A DNA stretch of 64,000 bases from Theocolax elegans (taxonomy: Eukaryota > Arthropoda > Insecta > Hymenoptera > Cerocephalidae). How positions within the stretch are numbered: position 1 is the first letter of the stretch; each line of letters begins with the position of its first letter. Shown in pieces: positions 62,873-64,000 of this stretch. Location of the stretch: positions 9,522,001 to 9,586,000 of the forward strand of contig CM047425.1 of the NCBI GenBank assembly GCA_026168455.1. The letters run 5' to 3'. Both the position numbers and the translations under genes were made by a program. The notes below the pieces were generated by a model. It saw nothing but the letters and a program-made list of their open reading frames with translations. It did not search any database and was not told where the DNA came from.

Positions 62873-63725
62873 GTGGTTCTCTGTGACATCAAAGATGAAA
62901 AAAACAAATATTGCTATAATTGTGGGAATATGTTTAGAGGTATCCAGTAGTTCTCCTGAATTTTTTCAGATTTTTTCTGGGCCATTATTTTAAGTGACAG
63001 AGAGTCAAAGTTGACATTTTAGCACTTTTTTGCATTATATGCCCATTTTCATGAATTTTTAGCTCCCAGGGGATGCATTTTTCACTAAAAACATAAGTAT
63101 GACTTTTTTTGTAAAATTTTCCGAACTTTTCATTAAAAATACTTTTAAAGACATAAATGTATGCTGTCACACTCTTGTAAGTCATTTAAACCTTAAATAG
63201 TGAAAATCAGCAATTCTGCTCCGGACTCTGGTAACCTAGTACTGTCTAAAAGATGTCTTTTTATAGTCAGAAACTGCCTAGAAATTTCCAGAGTGGGTCT
63301 AAATCATTAAGATCACTTATGGTCAAAATATCCGGGAAAAGTGCCCGAAATATTAATAGAAATGTATATTTGTTGCCTTATAACGATGAATCTATTAGCA
63401 TGATCATTGCAAAAAAAATTTTGCACTTACCTTGGAGTGGTAGAAAAGTATCTTCACATGTTTCAGTATCCATCTAATCCCCTGTAAGCTGCTAAAAATA
63501 CAAATATTATTATACAAATGTAAAAAATTAATTTTTAAACATTTATAATGCTGGATTTTTAGTTTTACAACCCTTACAAAAATTATAATACTAATCTGAA
63601 GGATTACTATAAAAGTATCAACATTATTATTATTATTATTCAGCAATACATTGTTTAGATTTCACAAACTTATCACTGTCACGTTATCATATTATTCATT
63701 ATAATTATATATCCGATTTATTTAT
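61783..63725. repeat. Tandem duplication 2, copy 2 (about 1,943 bp)
   Basis: Same content as copy 1 in the same order, with a longer (AT)n at 62833-62870, repeat R at 62871-63108, and an ORF at 63253-63477. This ORF reads 11 codons further than in copy 1 because a homopolymer A-run is one base shorter. The junction between units is exact, with no spacer. Confidence 0.9.
62871..63108 (+). mobile_element. Dispersed repeat R, copy in duplication 2 unit 2
   Basis: Same sequence as in unit 1, again starting directly after (AT)n with GGGTGGTTCTCTGTG. Confidence 0.75.
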
Positions 63726-63783
63726 ATATCTTTTATATTAAATACGTATATTCAGTTATTATAATAATGATGTTTATATATTT

Positions 63784-64000
63784 ATAGTAATCCTTCAGAT
63801 TAGTATTATTATTCTTGTAAGGGATGTAAAACTAAAAATTCAGCATTATAAATGTTTAAAAATTAATTTTTTACATTTGTATAATAATATTTGTATTTTT
63901 AGCAGCTTACAGGGGATTAGATGGATACTGAAACAAGTGAAGATACCACTCCCAAGGTAAGTGCACAAATTTTTTTGCAATGATCATGCTACTAGATTCA
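63784..64000 (-). repeat. Inverted copy of the end of duplication 2, cut by window end
   Basis: Reverse complement of 63387-63611 (shared CTGAAGGATTACTAT, AGCAGCTTACAGGGGATTAG, GCAATGATCATGCTA), with a spacer of about 170 bases, so the locus can form a long hairpin. It differs more from the direct copies than they do from each other. It reads ATGGATACTGAAACAAGTG, then AAGATACCACTCCCAAG/GTAAGT, a short open frame ending in a donor-like site. Confidence 0.8.

Overview
The window is AT-rich eukaryotic DNA from an insect. It has long stretches without coding potential, many microsatellites, dispersed GAGGTTAGGT motifs and old transposon debris. The only convincing protein-coding genes are two paralogous hexamerins of the Gln-rich HEX110-like type, which points to a hymenopteran (wasp, bee or ant). 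This assignment comes from recognising the protein family and genome texture, not from a database search.

Layout. 1-32 kb: a gene-free region. It alternates between GC/purine-rich islands, tracts of decayed direct repeats (each tract with its own motif) and mobile-element remains: a partial LTR (3.26-3.53 kb), a foldback element (4.37-4.63 kb), a tRNA-derived SINE (11.44 kb) with a 3' fragment (14.44 kb), a pogo/Tigger-like transposase fragment (12.69 kb), two members of an element family ending CAAGGGGAG (14.2 and 21.8 kb), a 1,042-bp solo LTR with a target-site duplication (23.87-24.91 kb), a TA-flanked MITE (25.60-26.16 kb) and a 677-bp foldback MITE (30.71-31.39 kb).

32.5-49.2 kb: two head-to-tail hexamerin genes on the minus strand, each with seven coding exons, the same intron phases and intact reading frames. 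Gene A (32694-36074) encodes 937 aa and gene B (45665-49095) encodes 904 aa. Each has a TATA box and a shared GATA-like motif. Gene B also has a DR1-type nuclear-receptor site. The proteins are secreted storage proteins of the hemocyanin superfamily that have lost copper ligands and carry a Gly/Gln/Tyr repeat insert of different length near the C terminus. Exon 2 is almost identical between the paralogues over about 250 bp, which suggests gene conversion. The 9.6 kb between them holds a 640-bp inverted-repeat MITE, a diverged half copy, and a 1.67-kb TIR element with a 4-bp target-site duplication enclosing a small Cys-rich ORF.

49.2-64 kb: again gene-free. It is dominated by two recent tandem duplications (about 1.2 kb copies at an offset of 1.51 kb, and 1.93 kb units back to back) whose copies differ largely by homopolymer and single-base indels. 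They may be real or assembly artefacts. An inverted copy of part of the second unit runs off the window end.

The two hexamerins would be made together by larval fat body, secreted into haemolymph, assembled as hexamers and used as amino-acid stores during metamorphosis. Nothing else in the window can be assigned a cellular role.
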